Positions 24,060-31,324 of a stretch of DNA of 32,047 nt are shown piece by piece. Both the position numbers and the translations under genes were made by a program. Each line of letters starts with the position of its first letter. Position 1 is the stretch's first letter. Under the pieces are notes generated by a model, which ran no database searches, was not told where the DNA came from, and was given only the letters and a program-made list of their open reading frames with translations. The stretch is from NCBI GenBank assembly GCA_902464965.1, contig CABQLI010000017.1, positions 1 through 32,047 on the forward strand, read 5' to 3'. The DNA comes from an uncultured Collinsella sp. Its GTDB lineage: Bacteria > Actinomycetota > Coriobacteriia > Coriobacteriales > Coriobacteriaceae.

Positions 24060-24470
24060 ATGGACGAAGAGCTTGATTACCTATGGGAGACCCTGGGCCT
24101 CGAGATCACTGCTGACCTTTGGCCCGAACGGGACAAAATCCATCCCACACTGCGCCCCGCCATCACGGTGATGCAGGCAAAATACCGCCGTGCATCCTTT
24201 TTGATCATGCGGGTGTCATGGCACGCGGGACTCCCCGACCTTAAGCGAATCCAGGCAAGCCTCGTCGAGCTGTCCGGTATGCCGACCGTCATATCCGAGG
24301 CGCACCTGGAGCAGCGCCAGCGCGAGCGACTGCAACAGCAGCGGATTCCCTTTATCTGCCCCGGCGTTCAGGCATATCTGCCCTTTATGGACGAGGAGTA
24401 CTGGAGCGGCAAGCCCAACAAGCACGTAAAGGTCTACGATCCGCACGAATGGGCGCGGCTGGCGGACTGA
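24060..24470 (+). CDS. Small conserved protein with VPGxQxYLP-like motif
   Basis: The protein has 136 residues. I prefer the ATG at 24060 (MDEELDYLWE), after GAGG, to one seven codons earlier. It has no membrane segment or signal peptide. The motif IPFICPGVQAYLPF near residues 96-109 resembles the (I)PFxVPGxQLYLPFLG stretch of a group of MarR-annotated proteins, and EQRQRERLQQQ before it fits the same family. No helix-turn-helix follows, so this is either that family's N-terminal domain alone or a divergent member. A regulatory role is only a guess. It is the sole plus-strand gene among minus-strand neighbours and converges on the ArsC-like gene. Confidence 0.7.
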   Translation: MDEELDYLWETLGLEITADLWPERDKIHPTLRPAITVMQAKYRRASFLIMRVSWHAGLPDLKRIQASLVELSGMPTVISEAHLEQRQRERLQQQRIPFICPGVQAYLPFMDEEYWSGKPNKHVKVYDPHEWARLAD

Positions 24471-24487
24471 CTGGGGCAGGCCCGCCG

Positions 24488-24537
24488 GCGGAAAGTGCGT
24501 CCCACCCTGAGCACTCAAAACGGGTCGCACTTTCCGC
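24488..24537. repeat. GCGGAAAGTGCG palindrome between convergent genes
   Basis: GCGGAAAGTGCG (24488-24499) is matched exactly at 24526-24537 (CGCACTTTCCGC) around a 26-base centre that can add ACCC/GGGT pairs. It lies between the stops of two convergent genes and would form a strong hairpin in either mRNA, though neither side has a T-run. It is the only copy in this window, so its status as a dispersed element is not shown here. Confidence 0.8.
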
Positions 24538-24542
24538 AGCTG

Positions 24543-24902
24543 CTACAGCAACGCCTCGGGCCAAGCCGCTTCCCTAAAGCCGGGAATCGCAAAGTCGTCG
24601 CCCACCAGCAGCGGACGCTTGACCAGCATGCCGTCGGTCGCCAGCAGCTCGTAGCACTCCCGATCAGTCATGCCCGCATCCAGACGCGCCTTCAGGCCCA
24701 GCTCTCGATATTTCATGCCCGACGAATTAAAGAAGCGCCGCACCGGCAGCCCCGAACGAGCAATCCAGGTCGCAAGCTCATCAGCCGTGGGATTGTCCAA
24801 AACGATATCGCGGTCGATATACTCTACCCCATGTTCGTCCAGCCATGCCTTGGCCTTCTTACAGGTCGAGCACTTGGGATATTCAACAAACAATACCGCC
24901 AT
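24543..24902 (-). CDS. ArsC/Spx-family thioredoxin-like protein
   Basis: The protein has 119 residues, usual for the family. The ATG at 24902 follows AAAGGAA. The N-terminal YPKCSTCKKA motif (Cys11, Cys14) and the later RPLLVGDDFAIPGF place it in the ArsC/Spx/YffB group of thioredoxin-fold proteins. The CxxC pair is as in Spx and MgsR, whereas classical ArsC has a single Cys. It may be a redox-sensing RNA polymerase-binding regulator or a glutaredoxin-like reductase; sequence alone does not decide. No arsenic genes are nearby. Confidence 0.87.
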   Translation of the reverse strand: MAVLFVEYPKCSTCKKAKAWLDEHGVEYIDRDIVLDNPTADELATWIARSGLPVRRFFNSSGMKYRELGLKARLDAGMTDRECYELLATDGMLVKRPLLVGDDFAIPGFREAAWPEALL

Positions 24903-25024
24903 GGGATTTCCTTTCTTAGAGAAAACAGGTGTCTGGAAAACTGCACATCGACGACCACTCGCGATTGCAGCCGTTATTGTAGTCAATGTCGAAGCGTAGG
25001 CAGTCGCGATGTCTCGTCTTAAGG

Positions 25025-25606
25025 CTAGTGCCTCGCATGGGCGCCGATCGGCCGAGTCGCATGGCGCACCAACGCCGCCGCCAGCAATACCAACAGCATG
25101 GCGGCGACATAGCCCGCAGCATCGAATCCTAAATCGATAACGTCGAAATGCCTGCCGGGAACAAAGATCTTATGTACCTGATCGCCAACGGAGCAGGCGA
25201 CGCAAAAGAGCAATACGGGCACGCAACGGGAGCATACGCTCCACGGACGCCTGGAAAAGCAAACCACGACCACCGAGGCGAACAATCCGACGAAGAAAAA
25301 CTCTACGGTATGGGCAACGCGACGGACGTTCGCGCCCACCCACATGCGAATGGAAGCAAGTCGGCCAGACCGGACATTCGAGGCAGCCGAATCGGTGCCC
25401 CCGGTCATTCCGTTCTCCGTCTGGGCTTCACCCGTGGCATCGGCAGCCTGAACGCCCGTAGCCTGACCCTCCACCACACGCGCGATGGACTCGCTCAGCA
25501 ACGACGTCTCCACCGCATTTTGCTCCGTCAGCACCCAGATGCCCGCCAGCGTTGCAGCGAACAGAACGATCGCGGTCCATCCGATTATCTGTTTTACGCG
25601 CGCCAA
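25025..25606 (-). CDS. VanZ-like membrane protein
   Basis: The protein has 193 residues from a TTG at 25606, chosen because AAAAAAGGAGG lies seven bases before it. An ATG 14 codons upstream would bury that site inside the gene. VanZ-like features are QNAVETSLLSESIARVVE after the first membrane helix, RRVAHTVEFFFVGLFAS, and DQVHKIFVPGRHFDVIDLGFD, which matches the family's D(E/Q)xHQxFxPGRxxxxxD motif. About four membrane segments are present. Between the first and second, a Gly/Thr/Ala-rich extracytoplasmic segment of about 40 residues (65-105) is unusual. VanZ gives low teicoplanin resistance in enterococci; chromosomal homologues like this are of unknown role. Confidence 0.85.
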   Translation of the reverse strand: MARVKQIIGWTAIVLFAATLAGIWVLTEQNAVETSLLSESIARVVEGQATGVQAADATGEAQTENGMTGGTDSAASNVRSGRLASIRMWVGANVRRVAHTVEFFFVGLFASVVVVCFSRRPWSVCSRCVPVLLFCVACSVGDQVHKIFVPGRHFDVIDLGFDAAGYVAAMLLVLLAAALVRHATRPIGAHARH

Positions 25607-25710
25607 GGGCCAACCTCCTTTTTTGAATATCAGCGAGTGTAGCCCCAAATGGCATCGTTACCGTATCAAAATTTGAATCGCAACAGGAAGCGACAAAGCG
25701 ACGCAAACCC

Positions 25711-26316
25711 CTACCCCGCCTCGCGCATCCAGCGATCGAACGTCCCCACGCACACGCCCAGGCACTTTGCTGCCTGGCTGCGGGTAATATCGCCTGCCTC
25801 ATAGCTATCGCGCACCAGCTCAAACTGAGGAGGGCACGGCTTGCGAGGTCGACCGAAACGGACCCCTCGCGCCCGCGCCGCTGCAATTCCCTCCGCTTGG
25901 CGCCGATGGATATTCTCGCGCTCCACCTGCGCCACGTAGCTCAGCAGTTGCAGCACAATATCGGCAATCAGGACGTTGGTCACATCCGGCGCGCCGCTGG
26001 CCCTAGCGCGCGTGTCAAGCAATGGCATGTCCAACACCACAATGGCAACCCCGAGCTCCTTGGTAATGCGTCGCCATTCCTCAAGAATCTCGGAGTAATT
26101 ACGGCCAAGTCGGTCGATAGAAAGCACCACCAGCACGTCCCCGTCTCCCAGGACGTGCAGCAGCTCGCGATAACGCGGTCGATCGAAGTCCTTGCCGCTC
26201 GCATGGTCAGCATAAATATTCGCCGAGCCCACGCCATAGGCGCCCAGCGCATCCAGCTGCCGATTCAGGTTCTGATCGCGCGAACTCACCCGCGCATAAC
26301 CGTACACCGTCGCCAT
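25711..26316 (-). CDS. Serine recombinase (resolvase/invertase family)
   Basis: The protein has 201 residues. I chose the ATG at 26316 (MATVYGYARVSS), after GGGGA; an earlier ATG ten codons upstream is possible. The catalytic domain shows YARVSSRDQ with nucleophile Ser11 and LSIDRLGRNY with Arg69 and Arg72. The long helix (LSYVAQVERENIHRRQAEGI) and a C-terminal helix-turn-helix (RSQAAKCLGVCVGTFDRW) complete a small resolvase/DNA invertase. It carries out site-specific DNA exchange. No transposase, cargo or inverted segment is visible beside it. An inverted repeat 20 bp upstream is a candidate site. It may be a domesticated or remnant recombinase. Confidence 0.92.
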   Translation of the reverse strand: MATVYGYARVSSRDQNLNRQLDALGAYGVGSANIYADHASGKDFDRPRYRELLHVLGDGDVLVVLSIDRLGRNYSEILEEWRRITKELGVAIVVLDMPLLDTRARASGAPDVTNVLIADIVLQLLSYVAQVERENIHRRQAEGIAAARARGVRFGRPRKPCPPQFELVRDSYEAGDITRSQAAKCLGVCVGTFDRWMREAG

Positions 26317-26335
26317 CTCATCCCCGCTTTCTTGT

Positions 26336-26373
26336 AAACCTGCCAAAAGGGACAGGTTTATTTTGGTAGGTTT
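26336..26373. repeat. Inverted repeat upstream of the recombinase
   Basis: AAACCTGCCAAAA (26336-26348) and TTTTGGTAGGTTT (26361-26373) match at 12 of 13 positions around GGGACAGGTTTA. It starts 20 bp from the recombinase start codon, so it could be a recombination subsite or an operator. Its AAACCTGTCCC core (minus strand) also echoes the palindrome at 7471-7517. Confidence 0.65.
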
Positions 26374-26439
26374 TACCTCTCAAATAGCAGGTAAGCGGGC
26401 GGCCGAGCAGACGGCAAGGTAGCCATGATTCAAATGCGA

Positions 26440-26463
26440 AGGGCGGTCCCGAAAGGCCGCCCT
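26440..26463 (-). terminator. Hairpin after the RNase R gene
   Basis: AGGGCGG pairs with CCGCCCT with a short inner stem. It lies 30 bp past the RNase R stop. The following minus-strand sequence TTCGCATTT has few T residues, so termination may be weak. Confidence 0.5.
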
Positions 26464-26492
26464 CCGCTCCCCCACCATGAGTCGGGATTTGG

Positions 26493-28628
26493 CTAATGGA
26501 TAAGCTTAAAGTCCAAGTGCCCACGCGTGGTATTGACGCGCGAGACCTCGACAATCACGCGCTGACCCAGTTCATAGCGAGTCCCCGTGTCGGCGCCCGT
26601 CAGCGTAAGCGCGTCCTCGTCAAACTCGAACCACTCGTTGCCCAGGCTCTTGATCGAAACCAAGCCTTCGACCTGCGTTAGGTCCAAGCGCACAAAGAGG
26701 CCCATGCTGCTAACCCACGAGACGGTTCCGGCATAGCGCTCGCCCAGACGGTCCTCATAGTACTGGGCAATCTTGATCTTTTGCGTCGCATGGCTGGCGG
26801 CATCTGCCGCGCGCTCGGCATCGCTGCATGCGCGGCAGATCTGCGGCAGAATGCGTGGCAGCGACTCGCGCCCCTTGCCGATCAGCCGCGGCGTACGGAC
26901 CAAGGCGTCCTTGCCGCCAAGCCGCTCATAGGCCAACTGCAGTTTGAGCACGCGGTGCACCACCAGATCGGGGTAGCGGCGGATGGGACTCGTAAAGTGA
27001 CAGTAGCACGGCGCGGCGAGCGCAAAGTGGCCCTCGTTGCGCGGCTTGTACAGCGCGCGCTGCATGCTGCGCAGAAGCAGCGTGTTGACGAGCGGTGCGT
27101 TGGCCGTACCGGCGGCAGCATCAACTGCAGCCTGCAGCTCATCGGGACTCCCCAGGGCAATTCCGGCAGCACGGCGATCGTCGATGATGCCTAGCTGCGC
27201 CAGCGCAACGGCAGCACCGTGCAGGCTATCGGGGCTCGGATCCTCATGCACGCGATAGCAGGCCTCGATATCACGGTCTGCCAGCCACTCTGCAACGCAC
27301 TCGTTGGCGAGCAGCATGGCTTCCTCGATAAGCGACGTGGCACACGAACGCTCACGCGCCACAATCTGCACGGGTACTCCGTCCTCATCCAACAGAGCGC
27401 GAATCTCGGCCGTGTCAAAATCGACTGAGCCGCGGGCGCGACGGATACGACGGCGGAGTTCGGCGAGTTCATTGGCAGCGACAAGGAAATCGCCGAGGTC
27501 GACATTGTAGCCGCGGGCGGCCTCCTCGCACGCAAGACCGCGCTCAAGCGCTTCCTCGCGCGAGGTCTCGGCAGCCGCAACATCCTCGGCTGCACCCTCC
27601 AGCACCGAATACTCAACCGCGCCGGCACGCACCAGCAGCGCCTCGGCGCCATCATAGTCCATACGCACACGCGAGCGAATCACGCTGGGGTACGGATCGT
27701 AATGCCGCACGCAACCCTGCGCATCGAGCTCGATATCGACGGTAAACGAAAGACGGTCCTCGTCAGGGCGAAGCGAGCACAGGTCACAGGACAGGCGTTC
27801 GGGCAGCATGGGAAGCACGCGATCGGCCAGATACACCGATGTCGTGCGATGGCGAGCCTCAAGATCGATATGCCCGTCCCAAGCCACATAGTGTGAAACG
27901 TCGGCGATATGCACGCCCAGCTTGTAGCCACCCTCGGGCGTACGCTCCAGCGAAATGGCATCGTCAAAGTCGCGCGCGTCGACCGGGTCGATCGTGATGA
28001 CAAAGCGGTCGCGCAGATCGCGGCGGAGCGGGTCCTTAAGCGCCGCGGACACATCGAGCGCAAGCCCCTCGGCCTCGTCTAGCGCGGCCTCGGGATAGCT
28101 ATCGGTATAGCCGTAACGCGCCATCACATATTGAACGCCCAAATCGGGCGCGTCATCTCCGCCAATGCGGCGTTCGATCGTCACAGTGCCCGATTCCAGG
28201 CGCGTCGGGTAGGTCAAAATGCGCGCGACAACAGCATCACCCGGGTGGACACCCAGACGATCCGCCGAGGTGTCCTCGGGCAAAATGAAGAAGTCGGCCT
28301 TCAGGCGCGAATCGAGCGGCTCGATCGCACCGAGCGGACCGGCGGTCTGGTACGTGCCCACCACGCTTATAGCTGCGCGCTCAACCACGCCCTCGATCAC
28401 GGCGCGACGCTCGCCATGCGGGCTGTTCTTAATGCTCACGGCAACGGTATCGCCGTCCATGATCTCGCGCTTACCGCGGCCCATGACCTTGTAGTCGCCA
28501 TTCTCGGTTATGACATAGGCACTGTGCTCATGGAGCAGCACGCGCCCGGTCAGGCTCGGACGGCGTTCGCTGCGCACCGGCCCGCGCTTATTGCGAGCTC
28601 CACGCTTATGCTTGTTATTGCGCCCCAT
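26493..28628 (-). CDS. rnr: Ribonuclease R
   Basis: The protein has 711 residues. The ATG at 28628 follows AGGAGG. RNase R is a 3'-5' exoribonuclease that degrades structured RNA and mRNAs released by trans-translation. A basic N-terminus leads into cold-shock-type RNA-binding domains (about 25-190). The RNB catalytic domain follows, with the acidic metal-binding cluster DPVDARDFDD (Asp214, 217, 220, 222, 223) and CHFTSPIRRYPDLVVHR further on. An S1 domain (about 630-711; YAGTVSWVSSMGLFVRL, then VSRVNTTRGHLDFKL) closes it. The length is near the low end for RNase R and the basic C-terminal tail is absent. SmpB, its partner in trans-translation, is encoded 4 kb away. Confidence 0.95.
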   Translation of the reverse strand: MGRNNKHKRGARNKRGPVRSERRPSLTGRVLLHEHSAYVITENGDYKVMGRGKREIMDGDTVAVSIKNSPHGERRAVIEGVVERAAISVVGTYQTAGPLGAIEPLDSRLKADFFILPEDTSADRLGVHPGDAVVARILTYPTRLESGTVTIERRIGGDDAPDLGVQYVMARYGYTDSYPEAALDEAEGLALDVSAALKDPLRRDLRDRFVITIDPVDARDFDDAISLERTPEGGYKLGVHIADVSHYVAWDGHIDLEARHRTTSVYLADRVLPMLPERLSCDLCSLRPDEDRLSFTVDIELDAQGCVRHYDPYPSVIRSRVRMDYDGAEALLVRAGAVEYSVLEGAAEDVAAAETSREEALERGLACEEAARGYNVDLGDFLVAANELAELRRRIRRARGSVDFDTAEIRALLDEDGVPVQIVARERSCATSLIEEAMLLANECVAEWLADRDIEACYRVHEDPSPDSLHGAAVALAQLGIIDDRRAAGIALGSPDELQAAVDAAAGTANAPLVNTLLLRSMQRALYKPRNEGHFALAAPCYCHFTSPIRRYPDLVVHRVLKLQLAYERLGGKDALVRTPRLIGKGRESLPRILPQICRACSDAERAADAASHATQKIKIAQYYEDRLGERYAGTVSWVSSMGLFVRLDLTQVEGLVSIKSLGNEWFEFDEDALTLTGADTGTRYELGQRVIVEVSRVNTTRGHLDFKLIH

Positions 28629-28693
28629 GGCGCCTCCTAACTATCGATTGCCGTTTACATCCCAAGAGTCTACCCAAATGATCCCAAGGGGAC

Positions 28694-28727
28694 AAAAAAC
28701 GGGCCGCCCCATAAGAGACGACCCGTT
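28694..28727 (-). terminator. Terminator of ftsEX
   Basis: On the minus strand AACGGGTCG pairs with CGGCCCGTT (one G-U pair) around TCTCTTATGGGG-like loop sequence, followed by TTTTTTG. It lies about 25 bp past the ftsX stop. Confidence 0.88.
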
Positions 28728-28751
28728 GGAAGGGATGAATTCCAGGCATGC

Positions 28752-29672
28752 CTACACGCGCAGGTAGCGGCGCATGGCGATGGCAGAACCAAAGAAACCG
28801 ATAATCACGCCGACCAGAATCAGCGTAGCATAGGTCACCAAGTAGTACTGCATCGGCAGGGCAAACGACATCCAGCCGATGCTCTCCTGCAGACGCGGAA
28901 TCATCAGGTTGCGCAGCAGCTCCAGAACGCCGATGGAAAGCAACGAGCCCAAAATGGCCTGCAGTACGCCCTCGGTGATAAACGGGCCGCGAATGAAGCC
29001 GTTGCTGGCGCCGACCAGACGCATAATCGCAATCTCACGACGACGCGCCGTGATGGATAGGCGAATCGTGTTGTTGATGAAGATGAAAGCGATAAAGGTC
29101 AGAAGGCCAACGAGCACCACGGCGGCGATGCGGATGTAGTTGGTCACCTGGAACAGGCGGCTCACTGCCTCCTGGCCGTACAGCACGCTCGCGTTGACGT
29201 CGCCGTCATCCACGATCTTCTGGAAATCGGCATCCTTCTTGAGCTTCTCTGCCGTGCTCTCGACCTTGGACGGATCGTCCATCTCAATAGCGAAGGAAGC
29301 CGGCAGCGGGTTCTGGCCATCGAGCGCGCTCATGGTGGCGTCGGCGTTGCCCGACATCTTGCTCGTATACTCGGCCTTCGCGTCGTCCTTGTCCTTATAG
29401 GTCACGGACTTGACGTTATTCCACGTCTTAAGCTCGGCCTCAAAAGCCTGAACATCAGCCTGATCGGCGTCATCACTAATGAACGCGTTGATGACAACCT
29501 GATCCTCGACGGTGCCGATCACGGAGTTCAGCACCGCGGAGCCCATGATGAACAGGCCGATGATAAACAGCGAAAGGAAAATCGTGATGACGGCGCCGAG
29601 CGAGGTAGTCCAGTTACGGAAGAAGTGGCTGATTGCCTCTTTGAAGGAGTAGCCCACGTTAGTTGGTGCCAT
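28752..29672 (-). CDS. ftsX: Cell division ABC transporter permease FtsX
   Basis: The protein has 306 residues. The ATG at 29672 lies inside the end of ftsE (14-bp overlap), with GGGGAGG about 11 bases upstream. FtsX anchors FtsE and, in Gram-positive bacteria, switches on cell-wall hydrolases outside the membrane. One helix lies near the N-terminus (VITIFLSLFIIGLFIMG). A large extracytoplasmic loop of about 130 residues follows (INAFISDDADQADVQAFEAE...). Three C-terminal helices end in GFFGSAIAMRRYLRV. The sequence INNTIRLSITARRREIAIMRLVGAS is the conserved coupling region. A complete, normal-looking member. Confidence 0.95.
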   Translation of the reverse strand: MAPTNVGYSFKEAISHFFRNWTTSLGAVITIFLSLFIIGLFIMGSAVLNSVIGTVEDQVVINAFISDDADQADVQAFEAELKTWNNVKSVTYKDKDDAKAEYTSKMSGNADATMSALDGQNPLPASFAIEMDDPSKVESTAEKLKKDADFQKIVDDGDVNASVLYGQEAVSRLFQVTNYIRIAAVVLVGLLTFIAFIFINNTIRLSITARRREIAIMRLVGASNGFIRGPFITEGVLQAILGSLLSIGVLELLRNLMIPRLQESIGWMSFALPMQYYLVTYATLILVGVIIGFFGSAIAMRRYLRV

Positions 29673-30879
29673 AGTTGCCGTAACCTCCCCTCTCCTGGTC
29701 GCGGATAACGTGGCCGCCCTCGAGGGCGATCACGCGACGGTGCATGCTATCGACCATCTCGCGGTCGTGCGTGGCGACGATCACGGTGGTGCCGGTGCGG
29801 TTAATACGCTCGAGCAGCTTCATGATGCCCAGCGAGATCGCCGGGTCGAGGTTACCCGTGGGCTCGTCGCAGATCAGCAGCGGCGGACGGTTGACCATAG
29901 CACGGGCGACGGCAACGCGCTGCTGCTCGCCACCGGAAAGCTGGTCGGGCAGCGAGTCCATCTGATCGGCCAGACCGACCAGACGCAGCACCTCAGGCAC
30001 CTGACTGCGAATGACGCCCTTGGGCTTGCCGATGCACTGAAGGGCAAACGCCACGTTTTCGTAGGCGGTCTTTTGCGGCAGAAGCTTAAAGTCCTGGAAC
30101 ACGGCGCCAATCTGGCGGCGCAGGAACGGAACCTTGCGGTTCTTGATCTTCATGAGGTCCTGACCGGCAACCAGGATGCGGCCGCTCGTCGGCTTGACGT
30201 CGCGGTTGAGCGTCGACAGCAGCGTGGTCTTACCCGAACCGGAGTGACCGACCAGGAAGACGAACTCGCCCGGATAGATCTCGATGTTGATGTCGTCGAG
30301 TGCAGGCTTGTTGGGCTGTGCCGGATAGATCTTGGTGACATGCTCCATAAGGATAACGGGCTCGACACCGGCCTGCTTGGCCATCTTCTTGCGGCTGGCC
30401 TGCGGATCGATGGGCGCAAACACCGACGTAAAATCGGGGTTGTTGAGCGCGTTATCGAGGCTTGCGACCTCGGCCGCCTGATCGCTCTCGACCACCGGGG
30501 CAGCAGGCTGCGTGGGGTCGGGAATAGCGGCAAAGAGACCGGACTGCGCAGGCTGAGGAGCCGGCGTCGCAGGGGCCATGGGGTCGGGAATGCCGGCCAT
30601 GGTAGGCTGCGGCGTGGCGGCACCAGCCTGAGGCTGCTCCACGCGAGCGGTCACGGCCTGAACGGGCTCAAAACCCGCCGTGCCGGAAAGCGCGACATCG
30701 CTGGTTGGATTGTAGGCAAAGGGATCGGATGCCGGCTGTGCCTGATCTGCCGGCCGAGCGGGGGCCTGAGCAACAGGCTGGTCCTCTGAATCCGGAGTGG
30801 CGAAACGGCTGCCCTGGACGCCTGTCTGCGTCTTGGGGGCATCATCGCCCGCACCGGAGGTACGGAAGTGGTTACCCAC
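29659..30879 (-). CDS. ftsE: FtsE ATPase with a 174-residue N-terminal extension
   Basis: The protein has 406 residues, against about 230 in typical FtsE. The GTG at 30879 follows AAGGAG. The ATPase domain starts near residue 174 and is complete: Walker A GHSGSGKT (211-218), Q-loop FQD (261-263), signature LSGGEQQ (314-320), Walker B LLICDEP (334-340) and the switch His371. The extension is Pro/Ala/Gln-rich, lacks hydrophobic segments and contains two IPDP(M/T) motifs (near 97 and 119). Internal Met166 has no spaced ribosome site, so the long form is the best reading. FtsEX controls septal peptidoglycan hydrolysis. The extension could recruit division proteins, which is inference. A short C-terminal GGYGNYGTN tail overlaps ftsX. 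Confidence 0.92.
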   Translation of the reverse strand: MGNHFRTSGAGDDAPKTQTGVQGSRFATPDSEDQPVAQAPARPADQAQPASDPFAYNPTSDVALSGTAGFEPVQAVTARVEQPQAGAATPQPTMAGIPDPMAPATPAPQPAQSGLFAAIPDPTQPAAPVVESDQAAEVASLDNALNNPDFTSVFAPIDPQASRKKMAKQAGVEPVILMEHVTKIYPAQPNKPALDDINIEIYPGEFVFLVGHSGSGKTTLLSTLNRDVKPTSGRILVAGQDLMKIKNRKVPFLRRQIGAVFQDFKLLPQKTAYENVAFALQCIGKPKGVIRSQVPEVLRLVGLADQMDSLPDQLSGGEQQRVAVARAMVNRPPLLICDEPTGNLDPAISLGIMKLLERINRTGTTVIVATHDREMVDSMHRRVIALEGGHVIRDQERGGYGNYGTN

Positions 30880-30983
30880 TGGTGCTCCTTATCGTCGTGC
30901 GTTTAAACTACATGAGCGCTTTGTATTTTAGCAGCATTAGCTTTGCTGCACATAAGAAGCATGGCGTGCTTAGGGATCCCGTC

Positions 30984-31105
30984 GGCCGGGCACAGGGTTA
31001 CTCTCCAAATCGTCCTCGGACATGTCGGAGCCCCCGCTGCGCGCTTCGCGCGGCGGGGGCTCTCCGTCCTGCGGAAAGATTTGGAGAGTAACCCTGTGCC
31101 CGGCC
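30984..31105. repeat. 122-bp cruciform with perfect 28-bp arms
   Basis: GGCCGGGCACAGGGTTACTC and the following eight bases (30984-31011) are exactly inverted at 31078-31105. Inside, GAGCCCCCGC (31028-31037) pairs with GCGGGGGCTC (31053-31062), and CGCGC/GCGCG closes on a TTC triloop. No T-run and no gene are present within it. It may be a non-autonomous mobile palindrome (MITE-like), a replication- or protein-binding site, or a leader structure for ftsE mRNA. It is unique in this window. Confidence 0.88.
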
Positions 31106-31241
31106 TGCGGTAACCAAGGAGTCGCTGCGTTTTACTTGGGTGCAGCAGCGCCGTGCTTGGGGGCTGAATTGCACTTTGCTGGTCTGGGCCCGTTTCCCGG
31201 AAAAAGCCCTTACTTGGTGCGGGCCTAATTTGGTTGTCGAT

Positions 31242-31278
31242 AAAAAACAGGGGCGTCCTCTTTGAGGACGCCCCTGTT
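31242..31278 (-). terminator. Terminator of the transketolase subunit gene
   Basis: AACAGGGGCGTCCTC pairs exactly with GAGGACGCCCCTGTT around TTT. On the minus strand a run of six T follows. It lies 47 bp after the stop. Confidence 0.93.
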
Positions 31279-31324
31279 ATGGATTGCATACAGTTGCTGA
31301 AGCGATACTTTGCCTCGTCTTGCC

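Larger units (their letters stand above)
30880..31324. other. Intergenic region upstream of ftsE
   Basis: These 445 bp lie between ftsE and the transketolase subunit gene, both on the minus strand. They contain the large cruciform (30984-31105), the transketolase terminator (31242-31278), a GCAGCA/TGCTGC hairpin near 30930-30950 and a TAAAAT that could be the ftsE -10 box (about 30926-30931). The stretch 31106-31241 shows nothing recognisable. Confidence 0.5.
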
